Origin: Paramacrobiotus richtersi
Lineage: Eukaryota; Tardigrada; Eutardigrada; Parachela; Macrobiotidae
Assembly: GCA_034698045.1 (NCBI GenBank)
Contig: JAQGAU010000174.1
Span: forward strand, 1 to 36,098
DNA: 36,098 nt
Reading direction: 5' to 3'
The notes under the pieces were generated by a model. That model searched no databases and was not told the DNA's origin. It saw nothing but the letters and a program-made list of their open reading frames with translations. The translations under genes and the position numbers were made by a program. This document shows positions 1 to 12,430 of the stretch, piece by piece (positions within the stretch are counted from its first letter, which is position 1; each line of letters opens with the position of its first letter).

Positions 1-2226
1 CTAAGAGACCGTTTTATGTCCCGTTGGCAAATCCCGCAGTAGAACCCATCTTTCTGTGTCCGTCCATGAGCCGTAACGTGATCCGCCAACTGAACAGGAC
101 ACCCAGCCGTATACCCGCATTGTGAGCACATTAGCCCGTCAAACTCAACAGGCAGTGCCGGAAAATGCGACAATCGATGCTGCTTCAATTGTGTTGTGGT
201 GCAAAACGATTTCCAGCATCCGGTGCGCTCGCATGAGTAAAGGTAACAAGTTGGATGAGAGCGGTGTTCTGGCGGAACGGTTTCCAGTGCGGCCTCCACC
301 GCCATCCCGTGCTGGTCCATATGTTTGGATAATTCCAATAAATCTCCAGCTGTATGCTCACAGTCAATACATTTCACGTCGGAAAGGTTGGATTCGATAC
401 CGTGCTGGTATCGATGGATGGATAAGATAGTCTGACTGTAGAAATGCATTGGACATTCAGGACAGGGGATTCGGTACAGAAATGCATCGTAAGCAGCTCC
501 CGTGAGTTTCTTCGGATATTTGCGCCGAATCCCCTTTTTCTGGCGCTTCTTTCTCTGCTGTACAAGATTTCCCGTAGAAGCCGCACTGGTTTTCACTGGT
601 GCAAGGAAATTCGCAGTTTTACATACTTGCTCAGGAGGCTTCGCACTAAGCACGCCGGAATGTGGTGACCCTTCATTAATATCCTCACTCTGATGTTTTT
701 TCGGTCGGCCCCTGGGTCGTTTTGGCAAAAGTTCACAATTTCTCTCAGTTTCGTCCGGTTTTTCGACCGGCTTTAATAGTTTTCTTGGTCGTCCTCGAGA
801 TCGGGTCTCACCATCCATTTTGTCCACCGCATCCGCTGTGCCATTTTTCAGACAGACACTTCGTTCACTTCTACCAACCTTCTTCCTCTTAGTACCACTT
901 CGGAGATACGTAGAAACGTCGGAGGAAGAGTCCGACAGCATCTCTTTACTTTCTTCATATGAGACATCAGAATCATAATCCAAACGCTTAGACTTTCGCA
1001 ATGTCCGTGATGAAGTGCCAGCATTTCCCATATTTTCAATATCTCCAGAAGGAAGCAACGTTTCGTCCGGAGGAAGAATTTGGTACTCTCGCGCACCTCG
1101 AATCGAAACAGCTTCCTGCCACCAGGAATCCGCATGCGAACCGTTAGGAATCGGGGATGTGATCAATGCGTTGTTCTCTTCGGGCGATAAATGATTTCCG
1201 GACTTTCCATCCCGATAATTAATGATTGCGGGGAGATTGTCGTTTTGCAACGAAACAGCACCTTCGTTCAATTCTTCGGTGTAATATATTTTCAGTTCCT
1301 CTCCCGGCGAAATAGCCCGCGTAGTGACAAACACCACATCCTCTCCGCGTAGGACAACGGCCAGGTTCTGTTCGTCGCGGCCAGCTGCGAAGCGAACATG
1401 TTTCATCCAGTTGCAGAAATAGTCGTTATCCAACTGGAAGCACTGGAGATCGGTGCGATCCGGGTTGTCGTCGTCGGAGGTGGCATTCGAGCGGAACAGT
1501 GGAGCCATAAGAGGCCCGAAGACCGTGTGAGACGGAATGGAAACACTGGTGTGCACCGATTTGCCTGGCAATCAGAAAATACTTAACGTCAGCAGTGACT
1601 CCGCCGTATACGGTACAAGTAACGTGAATTTGTAGCGCAACGATTATATATTTTTGCAAATGATGTAATTTCCGCAAAATTAATAAGTACCATATTTCTC
1701 GTATTTATTTATCGCTGTATAAGTTAGTAACGAGTAATACAATTCTCATTTATCAAGAAATCACCGAAATGCAAAAGAAAGTTGCAGGAAAAAAATAAAA
1801 AAACAAAACATCGATATCATGACTGGATTCTAATAATTCGGATCTGGATTACATTTCGTAGTGCCACTCTAGGCAAATCGTATAACTGTGGCAAGTGTCG
1901 GTAATTTTAAACCAGATTTAGAAAGCTTTTCCATTAATCACTAACAGTCAGAGAGCATCCCACTTTCTGCCAGTGCATCAGATGGTTCAAAGTAAAGAAT
2001 ATCCGGTAAACTAGCAATGGCCAGAGGAGTTGTTTTCCTGTCGGAAACATTCTTTGCATGGATCCAACATGGTTCTCGATGGAAATCCCTTTCACACACG
2101 GTACAGCCTGTAAGCGAACCGTCAAAGAATCAGGACAAAGATGCACAAGTTCTGGTTGAAGATTGCTGGGTTCTCACGTTTATCCAGCGGAGCTATCGGG
2201 AAAAGAAAAAGGCACTTACTGAACAT
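1..2226 (-). CDS. P1: PR/SET-C2H2 zinc-finger protein, subfamily I type A, 3' part outside the window
   Basis: Exons on the minus strand: 2226-2220 (ATG TTC A), 2107-1946 and 1564 to the left edge; the frame is open throughout (577 codons). Exon 2 gives a zinc knuckle (Cys4, Cys7, Cys16, His19), then a PLAIASLP-like stretch. The PR/SET domain spans about residues 58-151, with NWMKHVRFA, DEQNL and GEELKIYY. Two AT-hook cores follow (RGRPRK and RGRPKK). C2H2 fingers begin with CPEC; the fifth (YCGIC) is cut by the edge. Paralogues predict one more finger in this exon and five in a last exon outside the window. Exon 2 ends at GTTAGT rather than the family's GTAAGT. It is probably a nuclear DNA-binding regulator; methyltransferase activity is uncertain. 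Of the paralogues seen, P3 is the closest. Confidence 0.85.
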
Positions 2227-3516
2227 TTTTCACATGAGCGCGCGACTGTTCCTAGAACATACAGATTCTAGACCCATAAAACGTCACCATTCACGCTTTC
2301 GGGAATCCAGGCTTTGCGCAGCAATCAGCAATAATGTTTTCTACGGCAATGTTACATTGCCAATGGAAAATGACTGAAATGGGAACTTCGATGGGGCCCC
2401 GACGCACAAGCGATGAGATGAATCAAGAAAATCAGGATGGCACATGCACAATAGAGGTGCCGCGGTAAAGCATGGACAAGTTTTAAGAAATTATCAAAAG
2501 TTTGTTTTCTATAGTTTTATAGCAAAAGTTGCAAAACCTCACAAAAGCTGCATTCGTCAAATTCACAAGCGAGGGCCGAGGCGAAGTCAGTCCATTTCGT
2601 TTCACTTTCACATCATACATGTGGCGTAACGTGCGCGTTCTCACCACGAAAATTTGCCCCCGACTTCCCGGTAGTATGGTCAGCGCAACTTCACCGGAAG
2701 CTATGATTCGGAACATTACGCAGTTTTAACTTTTTAGCTCAAAAGCAATCGTTAATATTACAAACACAAGCTAAAATTAAAAAATTTTTTATTTGATTTT
2801 TTATTGTGTCAACAAAATCTTACAATGTAAATTTTCAACAGAAACTTTCAATCCCATCCGTGAACTGACATGTGACCTTAATCGCCAGTTGCTGACCTGC
2901 TGACGGTGTGACTCACAGAAAATGCGGGCCAGCAACGATGGCGAAGCCAAGAACATTGCAGCATTATTGATTGAGCAACGTCAGTGAAGTGCAGAACAGG
3001 AAGTGCAGTAAACCAAAAAAATTGCAGAATTGTAGATACATCTGGAACCAAAACAGTAACTGTGGCCTAGCGTCTTGACCACATCTTTCGATATTTAACA
3101 TTCGTATTAATTTTTATGCATTGATCAAAAGAACGCATGAAAGGCAAACTCATAACTCTGCCCACAAACCCAGATCATTTTTCTACAAGAAATACTGCAA
3201 GAACTAAAGTCGTATCAATCCCCGCCCATTTCATATTTCATCAGACTGCTCTATAAAACTTAATATGACTTGAGAAATAATAATCAATGTTGACCATTTG
3301 TCGTTGACGATTCCCAGTGCTGTGCTCGTACAATTATTGTTTTATGGACATTCTGATAAGAAAGTACGGGAAAAAGGCCGCCTTCTCGAGATAGCAATAA
3401 TACAAACAATTAAAATCAAAACGGTCATTCTCAACATACTATAGATCAAAGGTAGTACAACTGCAATAGCAGTCCCAATAAAAGCTGATACAGATGTACA
3501 CAAAACCTTTAAAACA
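2227..3516. other. Intergenic, P1 5' flank and P2 3' flank
   Basis: No convincing gene. It holds the P1 promoter side with the GCGTAACGTGC element at 2624-2634, an AT-rich stretch near 2760-2840, and sequence homologous to the P3-P4 spacer. Open frames here have no counterpart in the homologous spacer and are probably chance. Confidence 0.6.
2624..2634. promoter_or_regulatory. Shared 5' flank element, P1 copy
   Basis: GCGTAACGTGC (reverse strand GCACGTTACGC, containing a CACGTTA E-box-like core), about 400 bp upstream of the P1 start codon. It is the same 11-mer as in the P2 and P3 flanks. A regulatory role is inferred from its repetition and similar spacing. Confidence 0.4.
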
Positions 3517-6500
3517 TTACACCAAATGCTTCTCATGCATATGCCGCGCATGCGGTCCCTCCCTGAGAAAGCCCACCCGACACTCCTCACAGCGAAACGG
3601 ATAATCCTCCAGCCGCAAACCCTTGGTATTCCGCGTTGGCGCTTCCCCGCGCAGCCGCTTCTCCTCCAACTTCCTCTTGACCTTCAGCCGCTTCTCCGTC
3701 CCGTGCATGTAGAGCCGATGCTGTAGTAGGTACCTGGACATGTTAAACCGCTTCCCACATAAATCGCACAGATAATTTAAAGTGTTATTGTGTGTTTTGA
3801 TGTGAAAGTTCAGTTGGTAGGAGCTCTTCACCACTTTCTGGCAGATGGGACATATCCGATTTGAGGAGGTGTCATGGACTTTGGCAATGTGGGCTAGGAT
3901 GGCAGTGGAGTTGACTGAGAGAAAATCACAGCTGGGACAGGGGTACTTGCCGTTGATCTCGTGGGAGGGAAGATGCGCCATTATTTTCTTGAAATCAGGG
4001 AACTGTCGGGCGCACATGTAGCACTGAGGGCGTTTGTTCTTCTGCACATTAAAAAAACATTTATATACAAAACGGACCAGTATAATGGTTAACTAACATA
4101 ATTATTATTACGGTCTACTGTCAGTACACAATCCTAACGAAATACATAATGTAAATATAAAACGAACTACATAATAACAAGAATTACACATCCTGTTAAC
4201 AAGAATCAATGCAGCAAGCATAAGTGCTCAACTGAAAAGCTTCTGCCGGCAAGCAAAGAAAAGAAAAATTATCGAGAAAATCATTAGAAGCTGAACATTT
4301 GATTACGGCAAAACACACACTATCATTTTTGCCATCGAGAATGTTTAGATCTTTTACCCAAGTAGTGATAAGAATTACCTAAAAAAAAGAAAATTGATTC
4401 AGGAGGCCGAGGCAACGCCTCGGATGAGTAAGGATTTTGCTTATCATAATTACATTACTTCAGTTCTGATTAAGCTTATCAAAATATGAAAAAGCGGGAT
4501 CTGACTTATGCGGGATGCTTATCGTAAGTAAATTTGGGAGGATTTTGCTTTTGCAAAATTAAAACGGTAAAAGTTTTACTTATGGTAAGCATAATTAAAA
4601 TTTCATGGGTTTCAATTTTAATAATCAAATGCGTAATGTTCAGCGTGCCTAAGTAACAGTAAAATCCACACTACCTCGTATATCGAACAAACAAACATTC
4701 GCTAGCAGAATAATTTTTTCACTCAGTAAATAAAAAACAACTAAATATAAAATACGAAATCGACTGAAAAGCTGAAAATAAACGGAAAAATACTTACGCA
4801 GGCATGTCTTTTCCTTGAAACTTGTGTAGGAAATCGCACAGAACACATACTGCATTGATACGGGAAATCCAGCGATATTTTCGTATAATAATCTTCATGA
4901 TTGTGCTTAACATGATCACTGAGAGACTGTTTAACGTCCCGTCGACAAATCCAGCAGTAAAACACATCCTTTACTGTTCGTCCATGATCAGTAACGTGCT
5001 CCGCCAACTCGCCAACACTCACAGCCGTATATCCACATTGTGAGCACAGCAACCCGTCAAAATCGACAGGTAGTGCCGGATAATGCAACAATCGATGCTG
5101 CTTCAGTTGTGTTTCGGTACAAAACCATTTCATACATCTACTGCGCTCGCAGGCGTATAGGTAACAATGAGGATGGGAACGGTGTTCCGGTGGAACTGTT
5201 TCCAGAGTGGCATCCACCGCCACCCCGTGCTGGTCCATATGTTGGGATAATCCCAATAAATCTGTGGCTCGATAGCGGCAGTCAATGCATTTCATGTCAG
5301 AAGCGTCTGCGGCTTCTTTGGATTCGATACCGTGCTGGTACCGATGGATGGACAGGATAGTCTGGCTGTAGAAATGCAGCGGACATTCGGGACAGGGGAT
5401 TCGGTGAACAAACGCATCGTAATCGGCTCCCGTGAGCTTCTTCGGATATTTTCTCAGCTTCTCCTGTTTCTGCCTTCCAGCGCTTCCCCCAGAAGCCTCA
5501 ATGGCTTTCATTCTTGCAAGGAATTTCGCTTTTTTATTTAGTCGTTTCTGTTTTGGAGGCTTTGCTGCGCGAACGCCTGAACTGGATGACCCTTCATTGA
5601 TATCCGCATTCTTATGCCTTTTCGATCGGCCCCTGGGATTCTCTATCAAACGTTCGCTGTTTTTCTGAGCGTCGTCTAGCTTTCCGACTGTTACACGTTT
5701 GCCTGATCGTCCTCGGCGCAGTTTCTCGCCATCCGTTTGGTGCATTGTCTCCGACGTGCCATTTTTCCGGCTCATTCTTCGTTGGTTTTTATCGGTGGTT
5801 TTGCTCTTAGTACCACTTCGGAGACATCTGGAACTGCCGGAGCAAGAGTTCGATAGCACATCGTCACTTTCTTCATATGCGACATCAGAATTACGACCTG
5901 AACGTCTGGTTTTTCGCATTGTTCGGGATGAACCATCAACATGTCCCTTATTGTTATAGTCAACATCTCCAGCAGGAAGCAAGGTTCCGTCTGGAGGGAG
6001 GATTTGGTACTCTCGAGCACCTCGAATAGATACTGCTTCTGGCCACGATGAGTCGAGAGGCAGAGTTTCAGGAATTAGAGACGTGAACAGGATCTCTTCG
6101 GTTACAAAACGGTTTCCCGATAATCCTTCATAATTTCCATCACCACTACCAATCACTCGAGCGAGACCATCTTCTTGAAAGGAAACTGCATCTTCGTCTA
6201 ATTCTTTGGTGCAATATAATTTCAATTCCTCTCCTGGCGAAATAGACCGCGTCGTGACAAACACCACATCATCGCCGCGCAGGACAACGGCCAGGTTCTG
6301 TTCGTCGCGACTGGAGGCGAAACGAACATATTTCATCCAGTTGCAGAAATAGTCGTTATCCAACTGGAAACACTGCAAATCGGTGCGATCCGGGTTATCG
6401 TCGTCGGATGGGGCTTTCGAGCGGAACAGTGGAGCCAGAAGAGGTCCGAAGATTGTGTGTGCGGGAATGAAGGCAGTGGTGTGCACTGATTTGCCTGACA

Positions 6501-7228
6501 AAAATTATTGGTAAAATAACATGAATATCGCGTAACGCAAAGCACGAAAACAACCAAAAAGGCCAAAAAAACCAAATCCAGAACCAATATTGATCAGAAG
6601 CAAAGTAAGTAGGTTAGTTATTGTATAACCTAGAACTAGTACTTTTCCAAGGCCTTGCTAAAGTACCTTGTACCTATAAAATACCTTGTTTAGAAATGCC
6701 TTGTGTTTTCTTAAACTACGATAAACAGCAACACCGTTGTCCTCAAAGTTGAATATTCATTCAAAATCTGTACTCTGTATATGCAAATTGAGTCAACGTG
6801 ATTTCACCGTGAAAACGTGCAAAAACATGCATGAGAAAATTACATTGAAAAAAAATGTAAAACGACGACAACGTTTTTCAGAAATTCCGAACCATAATTT
6901 AGTAATATTAACTTCCTCGAACCAAAGAAACTTTTTGCAGCAGTCACTTACAGTTACAGTCAGAGAGCATACCATTTCCTGCCAGTGCATCCGAAGGCTC
7001 AAAGTAGAGAATATCAGGCAAACTACCAACGGCCAGAGGAGTCGTTTTTCTGTCGGGAACATTCTTTGCGTGGATCCAGCATGGTTCTCGTTGAAAACCA
7101 ATTTCACATTCGACACAGCCTGCAGAAGGACATACAAAGTTTGACGGACTGTTTTGCTGCGTGTCTCACGTTTCACACTAACAAGCGGATTTAGTAGCAA
7201 AAACACCGTTGAATTACTTACTGAACAT
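3517..7228 (-). CDS. P2: PR/SET-C2H2 zinc-finger protein, subfamily I type B
   Basis: Minus-strand exons: 7228-7222, 7119-6952, 6494-4798 and 4041-3517, totalling 799 codons (798 residues), with the frame kept at every junction. Domains in order: zinc knuckle (Cys4, Cys7, Cys16, His19); PR/SET, starting about residue 60 (KSVHTTAF) and ending GEELKLYC; basic Ser/Arg-rich linker; six fingers in exon 3, the third of form C-x4-C-x12-H-x3-H and the sixth ending H-x-C; five C2H2 fingers in exon 4 with a Lys/Arg-rich insert before the last. AT-hook positions read RGRS, so the GRP core is lost. Exon 2 carries 6 extra bases at its 3' end (GTAACT before GTAAGT), giving a choice of donors. Intron 3 (4042-4797) is the longest in the subfamily. 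It is probably a nuclear transcription factor. The gene family is clear; the targets are unknown. Confidence 0.9.
4407..4423. repeat. Short perfect hairpin in P2 intron 3
   Basis: CCGAGGC-AAC-GCCTCGG, a 7-bp stem with a 3-base loop. It lies at the left of a region (4420-4600) with several GCTTATC/CTTATGGTAAGC-type words in both orientations. No counterpart is seen in the matching introns of P3 or P4. Confidence 0.5.
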
Positions 7229-7818
7229 TTTTCACGCGAATGGACAAAAAGGTGCAGATCAACGCAAATTAACGATTCGTAGGAAGTTTTGCGCAGAGTA
7301 AATGTAAAGTGTAGACAAAAATTAATTGGAGATTGACGCACTGTGCGCTCAAGTTGAGCTGAAAGTAAGGATGGTACACGCACAGTGCAAATATTGCGTA
7401 AAAGCAAGCGAAAGTTCTCCCGTGTTTCCGCAAAAAAATGGAAAACTGAAAAACGAAAACCTCCAAAACTCGAACTGCATTCTTTTATTTCAAGGGCAGT
7501 ACTTGTAGGCAAACTCGCGAAAACTTGGCCCTCGTAACGAGCTGAAGCAGTGTCACGACTCACAAGCAGCGTAACGTGCTCATCACATTTCAAAAAGACT
7601 TATCAGCGCCGGCTTCCTTTCCAGCCCAGCGTCGTGATTTTATTGTTTTACGTATTTTGACAAAACAAGCCGAATCACAGAAAGCAGCCGCGATTTCTGA
7701 AATGCCTACAAGGTCATCAGTAAGAAAACCTGCATATTCAAAATGTTTAAAAAACAATAAAACTGTAACAACAGTCCGAATAAAAGCTGATACAGACGTT
7801 CACCAAACCTTTAAAACA
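7229..7818. other. Intergenic, P2 5' flank and P3 3' flank
   Basis: Contains the GCGTAACGTGC element at 7569-7579 and no supported gene. The long minus-strand open frame that crosses it (6793-7593) is the shifted frame of P2 exon 2 extended by chance. Confidence 0.6.
7569..7579. promoter_or_regulatory. Shared 5' flank element, P2 copy
   Basis: GCGTAACGTGC, 341 bp upstream of the P2 start codon, identical to the P1 copy. Confidence 0.4.
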
Positions 7819-10800
7819 TTACACCAAATGCTTCTCATGCATATGCCGCGCATGTGGTCCCTCCCTTAAAAACCCCACCCGACACTCCTCACAGCGAAAC
7901 GGATAGTCCTCCAGCAGCAGACCTTTCGTGTTCCGCGTCGGCGTTTCCCCCCGCAGCCGCTTCTCCTCCAGCTTCCTCTTGATCTTCTCCCGCTTCTCTG
8001 TCCCGTGCATATAGTGCCGATGCTGCTGCAAATATCTCGATGTGTTAAACCGTTTCCCACAGACATGGCACAGAAAGTTCATGGAGTTGTCGTGGGTCTT
8101 TATGTGCCAGTACATGCGGCTGGAGTTCTTCACGACTTTCTGGCAGATGGGACACACCCGATCGGAGGAGGTGTCATGGGCTTTGGCAATGTGGGCGAGG
8201 ATGGCGCTGGAGCTGACGGAGAGGAAATCACAGCTGGGACAGGGGTACTTGCCGTTGACCTCGTGGGAGGGAAGATGCGCCGTCAGTTTCTTGAAATCTG
8301 GGAACTGCTTGGCACACATGTAGCACTGAGGACGTTTGTTTTTCTGCAATGGAAAACATAGCATTAGTAACTAGCAAGGATCAGTACAATGGGACTAGCG
8401 TTCATAACGCAGAAGACGCATTAGCGGTTCAAAAGTTAACTACGACAAACAAATACCTAGCGATGAATTTCCACGTTGAAAATCTAACAAATTACAGACC
8501 TTGGAAATGAGACTTTAAAAAAACACCGCCACCGGCTATGGAATGAAACACTCGTAATCGGAATAGCCTTTCACTTAATAAATAGGCAAACAATAATAAA
8601 ACTCTTACGCAGCCTTAAATAATAAATACTAATAAGAAAAGAAATAGAACAGAACTACTTACGCAGCCATGTCTTTTTCGCGTAGTTTCCGTAGAAAACC
8701 GCGCAGAACACAAACTGCACGAATACCGGAAATCCAGTGAGATTTTCTTGCAATAATCCTCATGCTTCTTCTTCACATGCTCCATCACCGAATGTGTGAT
8801 ATTCCGTTGACAAATTCCGCAGTAAAATCCATCCTTCGGCGTTCGTCCATGATCCGTCACATGCTTCGCTAACTCACCAACACTTCCAGCCGCATACGCA
8901 CACTGCGAGCACTCCAATCCATCAAAATCGACAGGTAGTGCCGGATAATGCAATAGTCGATGCTGCTTCAGCTGTGTTTCGGTACAAAACCATTTCCAGC
9001 ATCCGCCGCGCTCGCATGCGTATAGATAGCAACTTGTATGGGAACGGTGTTCCGGTGGAACTGTTTCCAAAGTGGTTTCCACCGCCATCCCATGTTGGTC
9101 CATATGGTTGGACAATTCCGCCATATCTGTGGCTATATGCTCGCAATCAATGCAATTCATTTCGGAAACGTTTGTGGTTCCTTCGGATTCGATACCGTGC
9201 TGGTATCGATGGATGGACAGAATAGCCTGACTGTAGAAATGCAGTTGACACTCAGGACAGGGGATCCGATACAGGAACGCATCGTAATCAGCTCCCGAGA
9301 GTTTCTTGGGACGTTTGGTCAGCTTCTTCTGTTTCTGTACCCCAAGATTTCCAGTAGAAGCCTCAATGGCTTTCATTCTTGCAAGAAATTTCGCTTTCTT
9401 ACTTAGTCGTTTCGGCTTTGGAGGCTTTGCAATACGAACGCCGGAACAGGATAACCCTTCATTAATATCCGCATTCTGTTGCTTTTTCGGTCGCCCCCTC
9501 GGATTTCCTGTCAAATTTTCACAATTTTTCGGAACTTCGGCCGGCTTCTCGACTGTTAAAAGTTTTGTTGGTCGTCCCCGAAGCCGCTTCTCCCCATCAG
9601 TCTGCTTCACCGTGTCCGCTGTGCCGTTCTTCTGATTGATATCCTTAGTTCTACCCGTCTTCTTTCTCTTTGTGCCACTTCGGAGACATGTGGAAACATC
9701 GGAGGAAGATTCCGACTGCGTATCGTCACATTCTTCATATGTGGCATCAGAATCATAACCTGAACGTCGCGATTTGCGCCCTGTTCGTGATGTACCGCCA
9801 GCAAGACCCGTACTGTCAAGATCGCCAGTAGGTAGCTCAGTTTCGTCTGGAGGAAGAATCTGGTACTCTCGAGCACCTCGAATCAAAACAGCTTCCGGCC
9901 ACCATGAATCTGGTTCCAGATGAGAACTGTCGGGAATCGTTGATGTAAACACTGCGCTAGTCTCTTCGATTACAGCACGGCTCCTCGATAATTCATCCCG
10001 ATCTCCATGATCATTCATTCCAATGAGATTATCATCTTGCAAAGAAACAGCAATGTCGGTTGATTCTTCCGCGTAATATATCTTCAATTCCTCTCCAGAG
10101 GAAACAGACCGCGTAGTGACAAACACCACATCCTCTCCGCGTAAAATAACCGCCAGATTCTGTTCTTCCCGGTTGGAGGCGAAACGAACGTATTTCATCC
10201 AGTTGCAGAAATAGTCGTTATCCAACTGGAAACACTGCAGATCGGTACGATCCGGGTTCTCATCGTCGGAAGGGGTGTTCGAGCGGAACAGAGGAGCCAT
10301 AAGTGGTCCGAAGATTGTGTGATCGGGAATGAAAACACTGGTGTGCACCGACTTGGCTGAAAATCGGAAAATTCACGTCAGCAACCGCCGTACTCAAAAT
10401 CCGAAAAATGCTACGTAGCGCTCAAACCGATAAAACATCCGGATTGTATATTTTCGCAAATATTGTAATTTTCGTAAATACCATCTTAATCTTATTCATC
10501 TGCCGTTTATAAGTTAATAAAAAGTAACACAATTCTAGTACACGCATTTACCAACAAATCACCGAAATACAAAAGCAGAATCTGTATATACTTATAGGGA
10601 TTCTCCGATTCTGACAAAAGCATACCTACATGATCAAAATACAGAAAAAAAAATTAAAAATTAAAACAAAACATTATGACGCGATTCTAATAATTCGGAA
10701 CTGGATTTCATTTCGTAGGGTTACTCGAGGCAAATCGTATAATTTTGGCAAGTGTCGCTAATTTTAAACGAAATTTAGCCAGCTTTTCCATTAATCACTC

Positions 10801-11063
10801 ACAGTCAGAGAGCATCCCATTTTCTGCCAATTCATCAGATGGTTCGAAGTAAAGAGTATCAGGTAAACTAGCAATGGCCAGAGGAACGCTTTTTCTGTCG
10901 GGAACACTCTTTGCATGGATCCAACATGGTTCTCGCTGGGATTCCTTTTCACAGGCGATACAGGCTGTAAAAAACGAGTCAAAGAGTTAGGACGAAGATC
11001 GACAAGTTCTGGCTGAAAGTTCCGGAGTTCAATCAGGAGGATCAAAAAGTACTTACTAAACAT
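7819..11063 (-). CDS. P3: PR/SET-C2H2 zinc-finger protein, subfamily I type A
   Basis: Minus-strand exons: 11063-11057 (ATG TTT A), 10964-10803, 10356-8663 and 8343-7819; 796 codons (795 residues). The zinc knuckle has Cys4, Cys7, Cys16 and His19. The PR/SET domain reads KSVHTSVFIPDHT at its start, NWMKYVRFA in the core and GEELKIYY at its end. The linker has two good AT-hooks (RGRPTK near 9562-9585 and PRGRPKK near 9477-9500 on the reverse strand). Six fingers follow in exon 3 and five in exon 4, with a basic insert (KREKIKRKLEEKRLRG) that may serve as a nuclear localisation signal. The protein ends HARHMHEKHLV, as in P2. Introns and 5' flank match P1, so P3 is its duplicate. It is likely to be a nuclear DNA-binding regulator. 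Confidence 0.9.
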
Positions 11064-12430
11064 TTTTCACGTGATCGCGCGACAGCTTCAAGAGTCCAGA
11101 AATTCTGCACGCTTCCGGGAATCCAACCTTTGCGCAGCAATCTGCAGCCTGCTGATTGCTGCAATCAGCAATGTGGAATGACTGAAATTGGAACTTGGAT
11201 GAGGCACGGCCGCACGGAAGCACAATGGATGAGGAGAAAATAAGGATGGCACATGCACAATAGAGGTACCGCGGTCAAGCATGGATAACAAGCTATAAAA
11301 AATTTGTTTTAAAGTTTTTTCGCATAAACATTAAACAAACGCTGCAAAATTGTAACTGCATTTCAAATTCACTGCAGCCCAGGCACTCCACATGTAACGT
11401 AACGTGCTTATGTCGCATGTAGCGTAACGTGCGCATCCTCAATTTCTCGGACAAAAATTTGTCCTCGACTTCCCGGTAGTATGGTCAGCGCGGAATGCTG
11501 TGACACATTGCTATGAAACGTTAAGAATAAATTTTTTAACTACAAGAGCTACCTTTACATCACTGTTAATATTAGCAACAAAATATTTGATGAAACTTTT
11601 CAGAAACTTTCGAGCCATCTGTTAATTCACAAGTGAGACAACTGACCTTATTCGGTAATTCCTGACCTGTTGATCCACAGAAAATATGGAAAGTTGTTAA
11701 CAGTTGTCTGGGTATAACTCTAGGTTTAAGCAGTGCTGGGTATCGGCCCTGATGCTGTCGTTTTGTTCAGTGTCCGATGCGTTTTATTAGTCGTTTCAGA
11801 ATTCTTAGGCACAGTGCGGGCCAGTAGTAACGATAGCGAAGCCAAGAATACCGCGACATTAACATTAAACAGTGGTTTTCGATTTAGCAACTTCCGTAAG
11901 AAGTAAAGTTTTGCAGAATTTTAGGTACATCTTGAACCACAACAGTAACACTGCCTTTGCGCTCTTGACCACATCTTTTGATACGAAAAATCCCTGTTTT
12001 ATGTATTCACGAAAACAACGCATGAAAGACAAATTCATAACCCTCTACCCAAAAACAAAGATCATTTTTTTAACAGGAATACTGCAAGAACAAAAGTGAT
12101 ACCAATCACCGCCCATTTCGGATCACATGACAGATCGCCCTATCGACGTAGCGTAGGCCATCGTAGCATAATCAATGACCTTTCGAAAACCCAACATGAA
12201 GTAACCAATGTTAACCATCTGTCGTTGAAGATCCCAGTGCTGTGCTCGTACAATTGTTGTTTTCTAGGCATTCCAATAATAAAAGGACGAAAAGAAACCA
12301 CGCTTTTCGAAATGCTAATAATACCACCAGTAAAAAAATTTAAAACGTTCATATTCCAAATGTACCAAAAAATAAAACTGTAACTGCAGTCGCAATAAAA
12401 GCTGATACGCAGGCCTAACCTGTAATACCA
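11064..12430. other. Intergenic, P3 5' flank and P4 3' flank
   Basis: Homologous to the P1-P2 spacer (2227-3516). It carries two copies of the 5' flank element. No gene is supported. Confidence 0.6.
11397..11432. promoter_or_regulatory. Shared 5' flank element, two copies at P3
   Basis: ACGTAACGTGC at 11397-11407 and GCGTAACGTGC at 11422-11432, each preceded by CATGTA; 335-370 bp upstream of the P3 start codon. The paired copies look like a local 25-bp duplication. Confidence 0.4.

Larger units (their letters stand above)
1..7228. repeat. Segmental block 1 (type A + type B gene), cut at the left edge
   Basis: P1 and P2 with the DNA between them match P3, P4 and the DNA between those two, in the same order and orientation. 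Non-coding matches include the intron 2 pair at 1565-1945 and 10357-10802 (both end in an AGCTTTTCCATTAATCAC tract), the 5' flank element CGACTTCCCGGTAGTATGG near 2660 and 11467, and the 3' region of the B gene near 3060-3500. Confidence 0.8.

Noticed and set aside
6793-7593. 266-codon minus-strand open frame over the P2 5' end
   Set aside because: It reads P2 exon 2 in the wrong frame and runs through intron 1 and the promoter. The paralogues do not keep it open.
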